DNA of 64,000 bases from Marinobacter halophilus (lineage in GTDB: Bacteria; Pseudomonadota; Gammaproteobacteria; Pseudomonadales; Oleiphilaceae), in NCBI RefSeq assembly GCF_003007685.1, contig NZ_PXNN01000011.1, positions 248,001-312,000 on the forward strand, given 5' to 3'. A model generated the notes under the pieces. It was not told where the DNA came from. It searched no databases and worked only from the letters and a program-made list of their open reading frames with translations. Positions 1 to 8,831 of the stretch are shown in pieces. Within the stretch, counting starts at the first letter, position 1. Every line of letters starts with the position of its first letter. A program made the position numbers and the translations under genes.

Positions 1-49
1 TCTGGGTTTCAAGGGTATTTCGTTCTACCCGTGCCTTACGTTCGGCCAT
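1..49 (-). CDS. hisB: HisB, imidazoleglycerol-phosphate dehydratase (N-terminal 16 codons only)
   Basis: The gene begins with ATG at 49 on the minus strand and runs off the left edge. The readable start, MAERKARVERNTLETQ, matches the usual opening of bacterial HisB, which has M-A-E-R-K-x-x-V-x-R-x-T-L-E-T-Q. HisB dehydrates imidazole glycerol phosphate in histidine biosynthesis. A GGAG-like ribosome binding site lies just upstream. The rest of the his operon (hisH, hisA, hisF) would be expected to the left, outside the window. Only 16 residues are visible, so the call rests on N-terminal similarity alone. Confidence 0.85.
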   Translation of the reverse strand, partial: MAERKARVERNTLETQ

Positions 50-154
50 GGAGACTCCGTTAAAAAACTGGCTTGCTACCGAGAACTAGTTGTCACGCGA
101 TTATACCCGTTAAGACAACCGGAGTCCCGCAACGGGATCAATCACCCTGATAGC

Positions 155-616
155 TCAGAACGCTTTCTTGAGGTTGTTCATGTAGGTGTCAACCAGGCTG
201 TTGAATTCATGCTTGATGACAGGGCTGATGGCCAGTTTGAGCAGGCTCGGCAGCGGCACGGTCAGCTGGGCACTGGTCTGGAAGCGCACTTTGGTTGAGT
301 TGTCGCCATTGGCATTGAGCGTCCAGGCACCGCTGACGACACCATTACCCTCGCCTTTTACCGGCTCCCAGGTAATCTTTCCGGCTTCTTTGTCTGCATG
401 GTAGGTGCAGGCATAAACCGATTGGATGGCGTGCTTATCGACACCCACCTTTTCCATTTCCCAGCGGTAGGCATTGCCACCCAGGTCGATCAGCTTGTCT
501 ACTTTCGGAAAGTGACTGGCGGAACGGGGTACGTCTGCCAACAGATCGAACACTTCGTTATAGCCTGCCGGAATCTCGATGTCCCGGTTCAGCTCAATCG
601 ATACGGTAATGGCCAC
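155..616 (-). CDS. SRPBCC (START-like) family protein
   Basis: A 153-residue protein with the SRPBCC/polyketide-cyclase-like pattern: a short first strand (VSIELNRDIEIPA), a helix around 'YNEVFDLLADVP', repeated beta strands, and a long C-terminal helix ending 'EFNSLVDTYMNNLKKAF'. These proteins form a helix-grip fold with a cavity for hydrophobic ligands, and the substrate is usually unknown. I start it at GTG 616 because AAGGAG lies 6 bases upstream. The frame stays open to an ATG at 694, but those extra 26 residues look unlike a START N-terminus. It lies between hisB and the divergent AsmA gene. It has no signal peptide, so it is probably cytoplasmic. Confidence 0.75.
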   Translation of the reverse strand: MAITVSIELNRDIEIPAGYNEVFDLLADVPRSASHFPKVDKLIDLGGNAYRWEMEKVGVDKHAIQSVYACTYHADKEAGKITWEPVKGEGNGVVSGAWTLNANGDNSTKVRFQTSAQLTVPLPSLLKLAISPVIKHEFNSLVDTYMNNLKKAF

Positions 617-813
617 AGCCAACTCCTTTTTATGCTTGTTTGTGCGCGCCAGAGTGGTTGCTCTGACTTCTGGACGGGATGTATTTTGAACCAAGACTAC
701 CGCATTGTCATATTCCTGCGCTGTTAATTTACTAACCCTGCGTTATCCTTTGGGTTATTCATCCGAAATATGCCGGGTAGCACACCCTGCCGGGAAGACA
801 AGGAATTCGTAAC

Positions 814-2991
814 ATGAAAGTTATTCGCTACGCGCTATACGCCGTAATCGCACTGGTTTTACTGGCCGTTATTGCAGTTGCCATCGCTGTCGCCGTGATC
901 AACCCAAACGACTACAAACCACATATTGAAGCTGCGGTGAAAAAGCACAGCAATCTGGAGTTGATCATCGATGGTGACATTGGCTGGTCCTTCATTCCGC
1001 TTGGCCTGGAACTCAATCAGGTCGAGGCCACACTTGAAGGTGAGCGCTTTGTGGCCCTGGAACAACTGATCGCGCAGATCGATTTCTGGTCGTTGATCGC
1101 CATGTCTCCGCAAGTAAACACTTTCTTGCTGAACGGCCTGGACGCCAGGCTGGAAGTGAACGAACAAGGCGAAGGCAACTGGGCCAGGATCATGCCGGAG
1201 CGGGATGCCGACAGTGTTGTGACTGACACAGAAGAACCGACCGCAGAGACGACAGAGGAAACCGGCGCTGGTGACACCCTGAACTTCAACGTCGAAAACG
1301 TCGAAATCAGCAATGCCCGGGTCCACTACAACGACCTGAGCACCGGCCAATCCGCTACTCTGGAAGATCTTTCAGTATCTGCCAGCAACATCACCCTGGG
1401 CTCTGAGTTTCCGCTGGATATCCGTTTCAAGGTAGAAACCGCTCAACCCCAGCTCACCGTAAACGGCAGCATCAACGCACGCATGAAGGCAAACGAGGCG
1501 CTCAATGAATTCGCCATGTCTGGCCTGAACGCGGTCTTTGATATGAGCGGCGAACCGTTCGGTGGCAAATCGGTAACAGCGGAAATGGGCGGCTCGCTGG
1601 TGGCCAACCTGGAGAGCGAAACCGCGTCGCTGACCAACTTCAGCGCCAGCCTGGCTAATCTCGAACTGAGCACCAACCTGAACGTCAAAGGCTTCGGCGA
1701 CACACCAGCCGTTGACGGGCGCATGGAAATCTCCTCATTCTCCCTCAAGCAGCTGCTGAGCAACCTGGGCCAGCCGGAACTCGAAACTGAAGACCCAGAA
1801 GTGCTCAAGGCCATCGCCTTGTCCGTCAACCTGGGCGGACAGCCCGGCACCGTTGCCCTGAGCGATCTGAACATCACTCTGGACGACACCAGCTTCAACG
1901 GCAGTGGCAGCTATGACCTTGCCACCGGCGGCCTGGTGTTCAACCTGCAAGGCGACAAAATCAATGCCGATCGTTACCTGCCGCCAGCATCGGAAGGCGA
2001 GGAAGACGCAGCGCCTCAACAAACCGCTGAGGCCGGCCCGGAAGCAGATCTGTTGCCCCTGGAAACCCTGCGCACCCTGCTACTGGATATCGATCTCGGC
2101 CTGGGCGAGCTGATCGTCAGTAACCTGACCATCCGCGACATCAAGGCCAGCACCACGGCCAAAGATGGCCTGGTGCAGCTGGATGAGTTCAGTGGCAAGC
2201 TTTACGAGGGCAGCTTCGGCGCCAATGTCACGATCGATGCCCGCACCGACAACCCGAAATGGCGCCTGCGCTCTGACGTCACCGGTGTGCAAACCTTGCC
2301 GCTGCTCACCGACCTGGCGGAAGTCGATATGCTTTCTGGCGCCGCCAATATGAAGGTAGCCATCGACACCAACGGCAACCGCGTTTCGACTCTGCTCGAA
2401 AGCGCCAAAGGTGAGATCAGCTTCAACCTGGCCGAAGGCCTGCTGCGCAACATAAACCTGACCCGCATGGCCTGTCAGGGCATCGCACTGGCCAATCAGG
2501 ACACCCTGAGCGCCACAGACTGGGGCACCCATACTCCATTCAACGACATGCGCGGCACCCTGAAAATTGACGGCAACATCCTGAACAACACAGACCTGGT
2601 CGCGGCCCTGGCCGGCATGCGCCTGGAAGGCAACGGCACCGTTGATCTGGCGCAGACCCAGCTCGATTATGAACTGGGCCTGCGAATTGTCGGCGAAATC
2701 CATCGTGATAACGCCTGCCGAGTGACCGAGTACGTCGAGAACGTCGTCATCCCTGTTGAATGTCGGGGTAACTTTGCCGATGACCCAGCAAGCTTGTGCT
2801 CCTTTGACGGCTCTCGCTTCCGCGACACATTGAAAGACATCGCCGCCAATGCCGCCCGGGCAAAAGTTCGGGAAGAAACTGACAAAGCCAAGGAGCGCGT
2901 TGAAGAAAAAGCCCGCGAAGAAATCGACAAGCGCCTGGGTGAAGAAGGCGATAGCGTTCGGGACGCTGTCCGGGGGCTGTTCAACCGATGA
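814..2991 (+). CDS. AsmA family protein
   Basis: A 725-residue protein with an N-terminal membrane anchor (residues about 5-30, 'ALYAVIALVLLAVIAVAIAV') followed by 'NPNDYKPHIEAAVKKHSNLEL', the conserved opening of AsmA proteins. The C-terminal AsmA_2 region has 'VSTLLESAKGEISFNLAEG' and 'LEGNGTVDLAQTQLDYELGL'. An acidic, Thr-rich linker lies at about 130-155. The tail after about residue 670 is a charged helix rich in Lys and Glu. AsmA relatives are bridge-like inner-membrane/periplasmic proteins linked to phospholipid transport and outer-membrane homeostasis; the specific role here is unknown. RBS AAGGA precedes the start. The stop overlaps the start of mutY by 4 bases, so the two are co-transcribed. 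Confidence 0.88.
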   Translation: MKVIRYALYAVIALVLLAVIAVAIAVAVINPNDYKPHIEAAVKKHSNLELIIDGDIGWSFIPLGLELNQVEATLEGERFVALEQLIAQIDFWSLIAMSPQVNTFLLNGLDARLEVNEQGEGNWARIMPERDADSVVTDTEEPTAETTEETGAGDTLNFNVENVEISNARVHYNDLSTGQSATLEDLSVSASNITLGSEFPLDIRFKVETAQPQLTVNGSINARMKANEALNEFAMSGLNAVFDMSGEPFGGKSVTAEMGGSLVANLESETASLTNFSASLANLELSTNLNVKGFGDTPAVDGRMEISSFSLKQLLSNLGQPELETEDPEVLKAIALSVNLGGQPGTVALSDLNITLDDTSFNGSGSYDLATGGLVFNLQGDKINADRYLPPASEGEEDAAPQQTAEAGPEADLLPLETLRTLLLDIDLGLGELIVSNLTIRDIKASTTAKDGLVQLDEFSGKLYEGSFGANVTIDARTDNPKWRLRSDVTGVQTLPLLTDLAEVDMLSGAANMKVAIDTNGNRVSTLLESAKGEISFNLAEGLLRNINLTRMACQGIALANQDTLSATDWGTHTPFNDMRGTLKIDGNILNNTDLVAALAGMRLEGNGTVDLAQTQLDYELGLRIVGEIHRDNACRVTEYVENVVIPVECRGNFADDPASLCSFDGSRFRDTLKDIAANAARAKVREETDKAKERVEEKAREEIDKRLGEEGDSVRDAVRGLFNR

Positions 2992-4052
2992 AAGACCGGT
3001 TCGCCGATCGGCTTTTAGCGTGGTACGACCAACATGGCAGGCACAACCTGCCGTGGCACCAGGACCGCAACGCCTACCGGGTCTGGGTCTCTGAAATCAT
3101 GCTTCAGCAGACCCAGGTAGCCACCGTCATCCCCTACTTCGAAGCCTTTATGGCCCGATTTCCGGATGTTCATGCCTTGGCCAGGGCCCCGGTCGACGAC
3201 GTACTTAGCCACTGGTCTGGACTGGGTTACTATGCTCGCGCCCGCAACCTGCACAAGGCTGCGGCACAGGTCGATGAGGAGTTTAATGGCGAGTTCCCCG
3301 CCTGCCAGCAGCAACTGGAATCGCTCATTGGCATTGGCCGCTCAACGGCTGCCGCCATCATCGCCCAGGCTTTTGGTGAACGCGCCACCATTCTGGATGG
3401 CAACGTAAAGCGGGTTCTGGCCCGCTACCACGCGGTGCCCGGTTGGCCCGGCCAGACGTCGGTCCTGAACCAGCTCTGGGCACACGCCGAAACACACACA
3501 CCCAATAATCGAGCGCGGGACTATACCCAGGCTATCATGGACCTGGGCGCCATGGTGTGCACCCGCAGCAAACCAAAATGCGAAGCCTGCCCGTTAAGTG
3601 CCGGCTGCCAGGCCTACGCCAACTCGGAAACCCGCCTGTACCCGGGATCTAAGCCCAAAAAAGCAAAGCCCGAGAAAGCCACCTGGATACTGATCCTGGA
3701 AGATGCAGAAGGCCGGATATTACTTGAGCGCAGACCGCCCAGCGGCATCTGGGGTGGCCTTTGGAGCTTGCCGGAGCTCGACCCTGGTTATGGCTCCGAA
3801 GAGCTTCAGGAGGCCTGTGAGCGGGAACTGGGTATTACCTGCAGTGACCCGGACCTGATCAGCGGCTTTCGCCACACCTTCAGCCATTACCACCTGCACA
3901 TTCAGCCGGCCCGCTTACCCGTCGTACACAACACGCAAGTGGCCGACACCGACCGGCTGCGCTGGCTGCACCGCGACCAGGCCCTCGCACTGGGCCTGCC
4001 CGCACCCATTCGCACCCTGCTGACCGAACCGGAACAGACCGCCCTGCTCTGA
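2988..4052 (+). CDS. mutY: MutY, A/G-specific adenine glycosylase
   Basis: A 354-residue enzyme that removes adenine mispaired with 8-oxoguanine. The HhH-GPD core carries the catalytic Glu36 ('[12 protein letters not shown]') and Asp137 ('[12 protein letters not shown]'), with the helix-hairpin-helix '[12 protein letters not shown]' at about 113-124. Cys191, Cys198, Cys201 and Cys207 form the C-x6-C-x2-C-x5-C [4Fe-4S] motif. The C-terminal third (from about 225) is the NUDIX-like 8-oxoG recognition domain, with '[15 protein letters not shown]'. Length and residues are normal for the family. It overlaps the AsmA gene by 4 bases and is followed 84 bases later by yggX, the conserved mutY-yggX pairing of gammaproteobacteria. 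Confidence 0.97.
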   Translation: MKDRFADRLLAWYDQHGRHNLPWHQDRNAYRVWVSEIMLQQTQVATVIPYFEAFMARFPDVHALARAPVDDVLSHWSGLGYYARARNLHKAAAQVDEEFNGEFPACQQQLESLIGIGRSTAAAIIAQAFGERATILDGNVKRVLARYHAVPGWPGQTSVLNQLWAHAETHTPNNRARDYTQAIMDLGAMVCTRSKPKCEACPLSAGCQAYANSETRLYPGSKPKKAKPEKATWILILEDAEGRILLERRPPSGIWGGLWSLPELDPGYGSEELQEACERELGITCSDPDLISGFRHTFSHYHLHIQPARLPVVHNTQVADTDRLRWLHRDQALALGLPAPIRTLLTEPEQTALL

Positions 4053-4135
4053 GCCCTGCAATTGCTCATGCTCAAGCCAGGCACCACGGCGATCTGTTAC
4101 TATCCGGCACAATCACCATCAACACTGGAGCCGCC

Positions 4136-4408
4136 ATGAGCCGCACCGTTTTTTGCCGTAAGTACCAAAAAGACCTGGAAGGCCTGGACTTTGCACCCAT
4201 GCCTGGAGCAAAAGGGCAGGACATCTTCGAAAATATTTCCAGGCAAGCCTGGGAAGAATGGCAGCACCAGCAGACCATGCTGATCAACGAAAAGCACCTG
4301 AGCATGATGGACCCGAACCACCGGAAATACCTGCAGGCCCAGACGGATCGCTTCTTTAACAACGAGCCGTTCGACAAGGCTGAAGGCTACGTGCCACCGG
4401 AAAAATAG
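4136..4408 (+). CDS. yggX: YggX, probable Fe(2+)-trafficking / oxidative damage protection protein
   Basis: A 90-residue protein matching YggX along its length: '[17 protein letters not shown]' with the conserved Cys7, '[13 protein letters not shown]', '[16 protein letters not shown]' and '[10 protein letters not shown]'. YggX helps protect labile Fe-S clusters and is implicated in iron trafficking under oxidative stress. It is cytoplasmic. Standing next to mutY, itself an Fe-S enzyme countering oxidative DNA damage, it completes a small oxidative-stress cluster. Confidence 0.96.
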   Translation: MSRTVFCRKYQKDLEGLDFAPMPGAKGQDIFENISRQAWEEWQHQQTMLINEKHLSMMDPNHRKYLQAQTDRFFNNEPFDKAEGYVPPEK

Positions 4409-4527
4409 CCAAGCTGATCAAGGCCTGTACAGCCGCGAAAACTTTCAGAAAATTTTTGCCGGCCAGCCTTGACTCGCAAACCCTAAACCGGTTTAATAGC
4501 GCCCCGTTGCAGTACACACCGCAACAC

Positions 4528-4603
4528 GCCCGGATAGCTCAGTTGGTAGAGCAGAGGATTGAAAATCCTCGTGTCGGTGGTTCGATTCCGCCTCCGGGCA
4601 CCA
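4528..4603 (+). tRNA. tRNA-Phe (GAA)
   Basis: A 76-base cloverleaf. The acceptor stem GCCCGGA pairs with TCCGGGC. The D arm is 'AGCTCAGTTGGTAGAGC'. The anticodon arm GAGGATTGAAAATCCTC has anticodon GAA. The T arm contains GGTTCGATTCC, and the 3' CCA is encoded. It sits 120 bases after yggX and is followed directly by a terminator, so it is probably transcribed on its own or with yggX. Confidence 0.98.
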
Positions 4604-4618
4604 TTAAGATTTCCGATG

Positions 4619-4649
4619 AAGCCCGCCTCGTGCGGGCTTTGTTGTTTTT
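4619..4649 (+). terminator. Rho-independent terminator of tRNA-Phe
   Basis: The stem AAGCCCGC/GCGGGCTT has a 5-base loop and is followed by a T-rich tract (TTTGTTGTTTTT). It lies 15 bases after the tRNA and ends just before the stop codon of the opposing TetR gene. Confidence 0.85.
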
Positions 4650-4658
4650 ACCCCCCGG

Positions 4659-5282
4659 CTATTCCGCAACACCCCGCAAAAGCAAAAGCTCCTGTTCTAT
4701 GTAATGACCAATCATGCTGGCAAGACCGTCCGCCATTTCATCAAAACTGACTAGCGGATCAGGGTCAGATAGATGACGGATAACGGCGAAAATGCCGCCA
4801 TTAATCCCTATGTACGTTATGGCAGGAATACGGCTAACCCGAAGGGTTTCCGGGTGTCCCGTCAGGTAACGCATGATCACATTGTTGAGAACCTGGAACA
4901 GAGGGTCTAGGTGCAACTCGAAATCCACCGCCATGGCATGCCGGACACACTTAAGATATCGGCCATCATCACGCCCGAGAAAATTCCGGAATTCGTTCAG
5001 CAGCATTCGAATTGCCGAATCAATGGGCATCTGCACAAGGGTCGGCGTTAAAGGTTTGATCATCGCTGCGGTGTCGGCGATGAAACGCTGGCTCATAGCG
5101 CTGAAAATTGCCTCCTTATTCTCGAAATACTCATACAACGAGCCTACGCCGACGCCAGCGATTTCGGCGATATGCCGCGTGGTTGTAGCGGCAGGCCCCC
5201 GCTGACTCAGTGCAATAAATCCGGCTTCCACAATCGCATCTACGGTTGCGCGTGCGCGATCCTGCTTTGGTTTTCTAGGCAT
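4659..5282 (-). CDS. TetR family transcriptional regulator of the SDR/BVMO module
   Basis: A 207-residue regulator starting MPRKPKQDRARAT. The N-terminal TetR helix-turn-helix is 'TRHIAEIAGVGVGSLYEYF' followed by 'ENKEAIFSAM'. The C-terminal part (about 70-207) is an all-helical ligand-binding domain. I start it at the ATG at 5282; an upstream ATG at 5327 would add 15 residues unlike the family. It is divergent from the SDR gene at 5449 with a dyad (5301-5314) between them, so it probably represses that gene set and itself. The inducer is unknown; a ketone, alcohol or fatty-acid-like substrate would fit the neighbours. Confidence 0.9.
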   Translation of the reverse strand: MPRKPKQDRARATVDAIVEAGFIALSQRGPAATTTRHIAEIAGVGVGSLYEYFENKEAIFSAMSQRFIADTAAMIKPLTPTLVQMPIDSAIRMLLNEFRNFLGRDDGRYLKCVRHAMAVDFELHLDPLFQVLNNVIMRYLTGHPETLRVSRIPAITYIGINGGIFAVIRHLSDPDPLVSFDEMADGLASMIGHYIEQELLLLRGVAE

Positions 5283-5300
5283 AATTTTCCGAATTGAATC

Positions 5301-5314
5301 CGAACAAGCGTTCG
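5301..5314. promoter_or_regulatory. Candidate TetR operator in the TetR-SDR divergent region
   Basis: The inverted repeat CGAAC-AAGC-GTTCG lies 19 bases upstream of the TetR start and 135 bases upstream of the SDR start. An overlapping shorter dyad AAGCG-TT-CGCTT extends it rightward. Position and symmetry fit autoregulation, but binding is inferred. Confidence 0.45.
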
Positions 5315-5448
5315 CTTTAATCTGCACTCAAGTTGACGTCGACACAAGCGCGACAACGCCTCCAGGCCTATCTGGCACTGGCTTTGTCCCTTTCGGCCCG
5401 AATCGGGGCGGCATCGTCACACACCACTTCCAAACTGCAGGAAACACC

Positions 5449-6279
5449 ATGTTCGCGAATACTCTGAGTAAAAACGCCCGCGCCGTTATCACCGGGGCCG
5501 GCAGCGGTATCGGCAAGGCGATGGCACTGGAGCTGGGCCGTCGGCAGAGCCTTGTTGTCTGCTCCGACATAAACCTGGACGCCGCCGAGCAGACCGCCAG
5601 CGAAATCCGGCGTTCAGGAGGGCAGGCCTGGGCCGTTGCCTGCGACGTCAGCGATCTGGCGCAGGTGCAGGCTCTGGCTGATAAAGCCGATGAGCTGCTA
5701 CCAGAGCCGGTCAACCTGGTGATCAACAACGCCGGCGTGGGTGTCGGAGGCAAGGCCATTGGTGAAACCTCCATGCAAGACTGGGAATGGACGGTCAACA
5801 TCAACTTCTGGGGCGTTGTTTACGGCTGCCACGTGTTTGCTCCCAGGCTGCGCCAGCAAAAACAGGCCGGCATCATCAACGTGGCCTCAACCGCCAGTTT
5901 TTCGGCCGCCCCTCTCATGGGACCTTATAACGCGACCAAAGCCGCCGCGCTGGCAATCTCAGAAACACTGGCGGCTGAACTTTCAGGCACCGGCGTCACC
6001 GTCACCGCCCTGTGCCCCACCCTGGTCAAAACGAACATCTCCGCCAACGGCCGAATACAAGGCGAATCCAACGAGCTGTTTAACCGGCTGATGGACCGTT
6101 TCGGCATGTCGGCGGAACGAGTGGCCCGCATGGCGCTCGACGGCCTTGACCGGGGGCAGCTGTACGTAATGCCGCAGGTCGATGCCCGCATGATCTGGCG
6201 GCTCAAGCGCCTGTTACCAAACACCTATGCTGCCGTGACCGGACTGATAAATCGCCGGATCACCTCGAATCTCACCTGA
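5449..6279 (+). CDS. Short-chain dehydrogenase/reductase (SDR)
   Basis: A 276-residue classical SDR. The cofactor motif TGAGSGIG is at residues 15-22, NNAG at 93-96, and the catalytic set is Ser147, Tyr160 and Lys164 ('YNATK'). Asp40 after the second strand ('VVCSDINLD') favours NAD over NADP. It probably interconverts an alcohol and a ketone. It is the first of three same-strand genes (SDR, di-iron protein, BVMO) divergent from a TetR gene. A sensible order is alcohol to ketone here, then ketone to ester by the BVMO. The substrate cannot be read from the sequence. Confidence 0.92.
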   Translation: MFANTLSKNARAVITGAGSGIGKAMALELGRRQSLVVCSDINLDAAEQTASEIRRSGGQAWAVACDVSDLAQVQALADKADELLPEPVNLVINNAGVGVGGKAIGETSMQDWEWTVNINFWGVVYGCHVFAPRLRQQKQAGIINVASTASFSAAPLMGPYNATKAAALAISETLAAELSGTGVTVTALCPTLVKTNISANGRIQGESNELFNRLMDRFGMSAERVARMALDGLDRGQLYVMPQVDARMIWRLKRLLPNTYAAVTGLINRRITSNLT

Positions 6280-6310
6280 TTCCGCCCCCCAAAAGAAGTA
6301 GGAAACTGAC

Positions 6311-7237
6311 ATGGCTATGATTGATCTCGACAAAATGCTGGAAAAAATCAAAGACACTCAGTGGAGCCTCTCAGACGTGGATTGGGATGCTCCGGGCGCT
6401 GAGTTGATCACACCCGAGCAATGGCCAAAGCTGAAAGCGTTCATGGCAGACCTGATGTGGATTGAGCACGTTGGCGCCAGGGCTTTCGCTGCCATGGCAA
6501 AGAAAGCGCCTGATGACACCTTGCGACAGATCTACACCTACTTTCACGCCGAAGAGCAGCGCCATGCCAACGCTGAAATGGCGTTGATGAAGCGCTGGGG
6601 CATGCTCGAAGATGGCGAATTGCCGGAGCCAAACAACAATCTCAGGCTGGTCATCGAGTGGCTGGACCGATTTGCCGATGACCAGCCAATCTATGTGCTG
6701 GGCACCGTTGTCCCAATGTTGGAGATTGCCCTGGACGGCGCTCTGTGCAAGTTCCTCCTGGACACGGTAGACGACCCGGTATGCCACCAGGCCTTCGAAC
6801 TGATTAATGGCGACGAAGCAAGGCATCTTGGTGTGGGCTTCAGCGTTATGGAGATGCAGGGCCACGGAAGAACCTACATCGATCTGGTCCGGATGACCGC
6901 GCAGCTGATGGATCCAAGGTTGATTCTGGGCATTGCTTCCTACTTTCCGCTACTCAACAAAATGCGAGACAACATCGTTGAGATGGGGCTGCCTGAGGAG
7001 AAGCTTTACGAAGCCATGCGCAAATTTGAAAAAATAGGGGGCCGCACAGAAGATGGCCGCAGAAACCCCTGGTTTCAGATCATCAAACATCATGGCCGCT
7101 TTGTGGTTGATCGCAAAAAGCGCTTCTACCACGCCCCCATTGATGCGCTGGTCAAAGTTGCCGACCTCATCCCGAGAAAGGCCTTCCCTGCAGTGCCAAG
7201 CTGGGTCAAGGAAATCACCTATCAGCCGACCGCTTGA
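6311..7237 (+). CDS. Ferritin-like di-iron protein, putative oxygenase
   Basis: A 308-residue protein with a complete carboxylate-bridged di-iron ligand set: Glu52, Glu82-x-x-His85 ('EEQRH'), Glu138 and Glu169-x-x-His172 ('DEARH'), spaced as in the ferritin/ribonucleotide-reductase-like fold. The family is often annotated simply as ferritin-like and is seen beside flavin monooxygenases. The reaction is not established. There is no signal peptide or membrane segment. AGGA lies 7 bases before the ATG. It is 31 bases after the SDR and upstream of the BVMO, which supports a shared oxidative pathway. It could also be a storage or regulatory di-iron protein, but the ligand spacing favours an oxidase or oxygenase. 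Confidence 0.8.
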   Translation: MAMIDLDKMLEKIKDTQWSLSDVDWDAPGAELITPEQWPKLKAFMADLMWIEHVGARAFAAMAKKAPDDTLRQIYTYFHAEEQRHANAEMALMKRWGMLEDGELPEPNNNLRLVIEWLDRFADDQPIYVLGTVVPMLEIALDGALCKFLLDTVDDPVCHQAFELINGDEARHLGVGFSVMEMQGHGRTYIDLVRMTAQLMDPRLILGIASYFPLLNKMRDNIVEMGLPEEKLYEAMRKFEKIGGRTEDGRRNPWFQIIKHHGRFVVDRKKRFYHAPIDALVKVADLIPRKAFPAVPSWVKEITYQPTA

Positions 7238-7263
7238 CCATCCAACCTTGAAACGCTGTTACT

Positions 7264-7285
7264 CAGCCGGTGCCCGTGCCGGCTG
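7264..7285 (+). other. Intercistronic stem-loop
   Basis: CAGCCGG and CCGGCTG are separated by 8 bases, between the di-iron protein and the BVMO. No T tract follows, so it is more likely a processing or stability hairpin than a terminator. Confidence 0.4.
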
Positions 7286-7322
7286 CTAGTGCCTGTAAAC
7301 AACTTGTTGCCGAGAGTATCTG

Positions 7323-8831
7323 ATGAAGAAAAGCCAGCCGTCACCTGAACAACACCCGACCGCCGACGTCCTGATTATCGGCGCCGGCTTTGCCGGGCTT
7401 GGTACTGCCATCCGTTTACAGCAGCAGGGTATTCGCAATATCGTCATTCTGGAGCGGTCCGATGACGTGGGCGGTACCTGGCGAGACAACCAGTATCCGG
7501 GCGCCGCCTGCGACATCCCCTCCAACCTCTATTCTTTCTCGTTCGCCCAGAATCCGAACTGGTCCCGAAGTTTTTCAGGAAGCCGGGAAATTCTGGACTA
7601 CATCCATCACCTGTTGAATCACTTCAACCTTCGGCAATACATCCGGTTCAACCAGAATGTCAGCAACCTGGCCTGGGACCAAGACAAGGGCCTCTGGCAA
7701 GCAACGACCACGGATGGAGGTGTATTTTCAGGCCGTACCGCCGTGATGGCCCAGGGGCCGCTTTCCAACCCCGGCTGGCCCGGCATCGCCGGCATTGAGG
7801 ACTTTGAAGGTAAGAAGATACACAGCGCCGCCTGGGATCACGATTACGACCTCAAGGGCAAACGCATCGCGGTGATCGGCACGGGGGCAAGCGCCATACA
7901 GATCGTGCCGGAGTTGGCCAAATGCGCCGGCAAGCTGACGGTTTTCCAGCGCACTCCGCCGTGGATCATGCCACGGCCGGACTTCACCACACCGGAGTGG
8001 AACAAGACACTGTTCCGCAAAGCGCCCATGAGTCAGAGCGCGGTCCGCAAGGCACTCTATCTGGCCCATGAGTCGATGGCCTTGGCGGTTATCTGGAACT
8101 CGCCGCTGACCCGTTTTGCCGAGCGGCTCGGGCAGTGGCACCTGCGCAAACAGGTACCGGATCGCTGGCTGCGCCGGCAACTGACCCCCGACTACCGCCT
8201 GGGCTGCAAACGCATTCTCGTTTCTAACGACTACTACCCGGCCCTGCAGAAACCGAATACCAAGCTAATCACCTGGCCGATAGACCGGATCAGCGAAAAC
8301 GGCATTCGCACAGTAGAGGGCATCGAACACCAGTTCGACTGTATTGTGTTTGCCACCGGTTTTGAGGTGAGCAACGCCGGTACGCCGTTCCCGATTACCG
8401 GCATCGGCGGGCGCTCACTGAACGAAGAATGGAAGCGAGGCGCCCAGGCATATAAGAGCATCAACGTGTCGGGCTACCCCAATCTGTTTTTCACCTTCGG
8501 GCCAAATTCCGGACCGGGCCATAACTCTGCACTGGTCTATATGGAATCCCAGATGGATTACATCGTCCGGAGCATTCGCACCATCAAGAGCCTCAAGCTC
8601 AAAGCCCTGGATGTTCGGCAATCCGCGCAGGACGACCACAACCGGAGCATCCAGAAACGGCTGGCCAAAACCAACTGGAATTCCGGATGCCAGAGTTGGT
8701 ACCTCACCGAGGATGGATTCAACGCGACGATGTACCCCGGCTTCGCAACACAATACGCGAAGCAGATGGCCGATCTGGAGCTGAAGGATTACCGCCTGCT
8801 GGCAGAAGAGGCCGCGAGCAAGACCGTTTAA
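7323..8831 (+). CDS. Flavin-binding monooxygenase, type I Baeyer-Villiger class
   Basis: A 502-residue enzyme with two Rossmann motifs, GAGFAG (20-25, FAD) and GTGASA (186-191, NADPH). Between them lies the Baeyer-Villiger fingerprint F-x-G-x3-H-x3-W-D at 161-172 ('FEGKKIHSAAWD'). 'GGTWRDNQYPGAACDIPS' is typical of BVMOs. These enzymes insert oxygen next to a ketone to give an ester or lactone, using NADPH and O2. Length is normal. It is the last gene of the SDR/di-iron/BVMO set and overlaps the stop of the opposing symporter gene by 4 bases. The substrate is not predictable. Confidence 0.93.
   Translation: MKKSQPSPEQHPTADVLIIGAGFAGLGTAIRLQQQGIRNIVILERSDDVGGTWRDNQYPGAACDIPSNLYSFSFAQNPNWSRSFSGSREILDYIHHLLNHFNLRQYIRFNQNVSNLAWDQDKGLWQATTTDGGVFSGRTAVMAQGPLSNPGWPGIAGIEDFEGKKIHSAAWDHDYDLKGKRIAVIGTGASAIQIVPELAKCAGKLTVFQRTPPWIMPRPDFTTPEWNKTLFRKAPMSQSAVRKALYLAHESMALAVIWNSPLTRFAERLGQWHLRKQVPDRWLRRQLTPDYRLGCKRILVSNDYYPALQKPNTKLITWPIDRISENGIRTVEGIEHQFDCIVFATGFEVSNAGTPFPITGIGGRSLNEEWKRGAQAYKSINVSGYPNLFFTFGPNSGPGHNSALVYMESQMDYIVRSIRTIKSLKLKALDVRQSAQDDHNRSIQKRLAKTNWNSGCQSWYLTEDGFNATMYPGFATQYAKQMADLELKDYRLLAEEAASKTV

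Noticed and set aside
5371..5390. A TGGCACTGGCTTTG sequence resembling a sigma-54 promoter
   Set aside because: The -12 element reads TTGTC instead of TTGC.
4528..8831. The TetR-SDR-BVMO module as a tRNA-Phe-integrated island
   Set aside because: No integrase and no repeat of the tRNA 3' end downstream. The tRNA is followed by an ordinary terminator.
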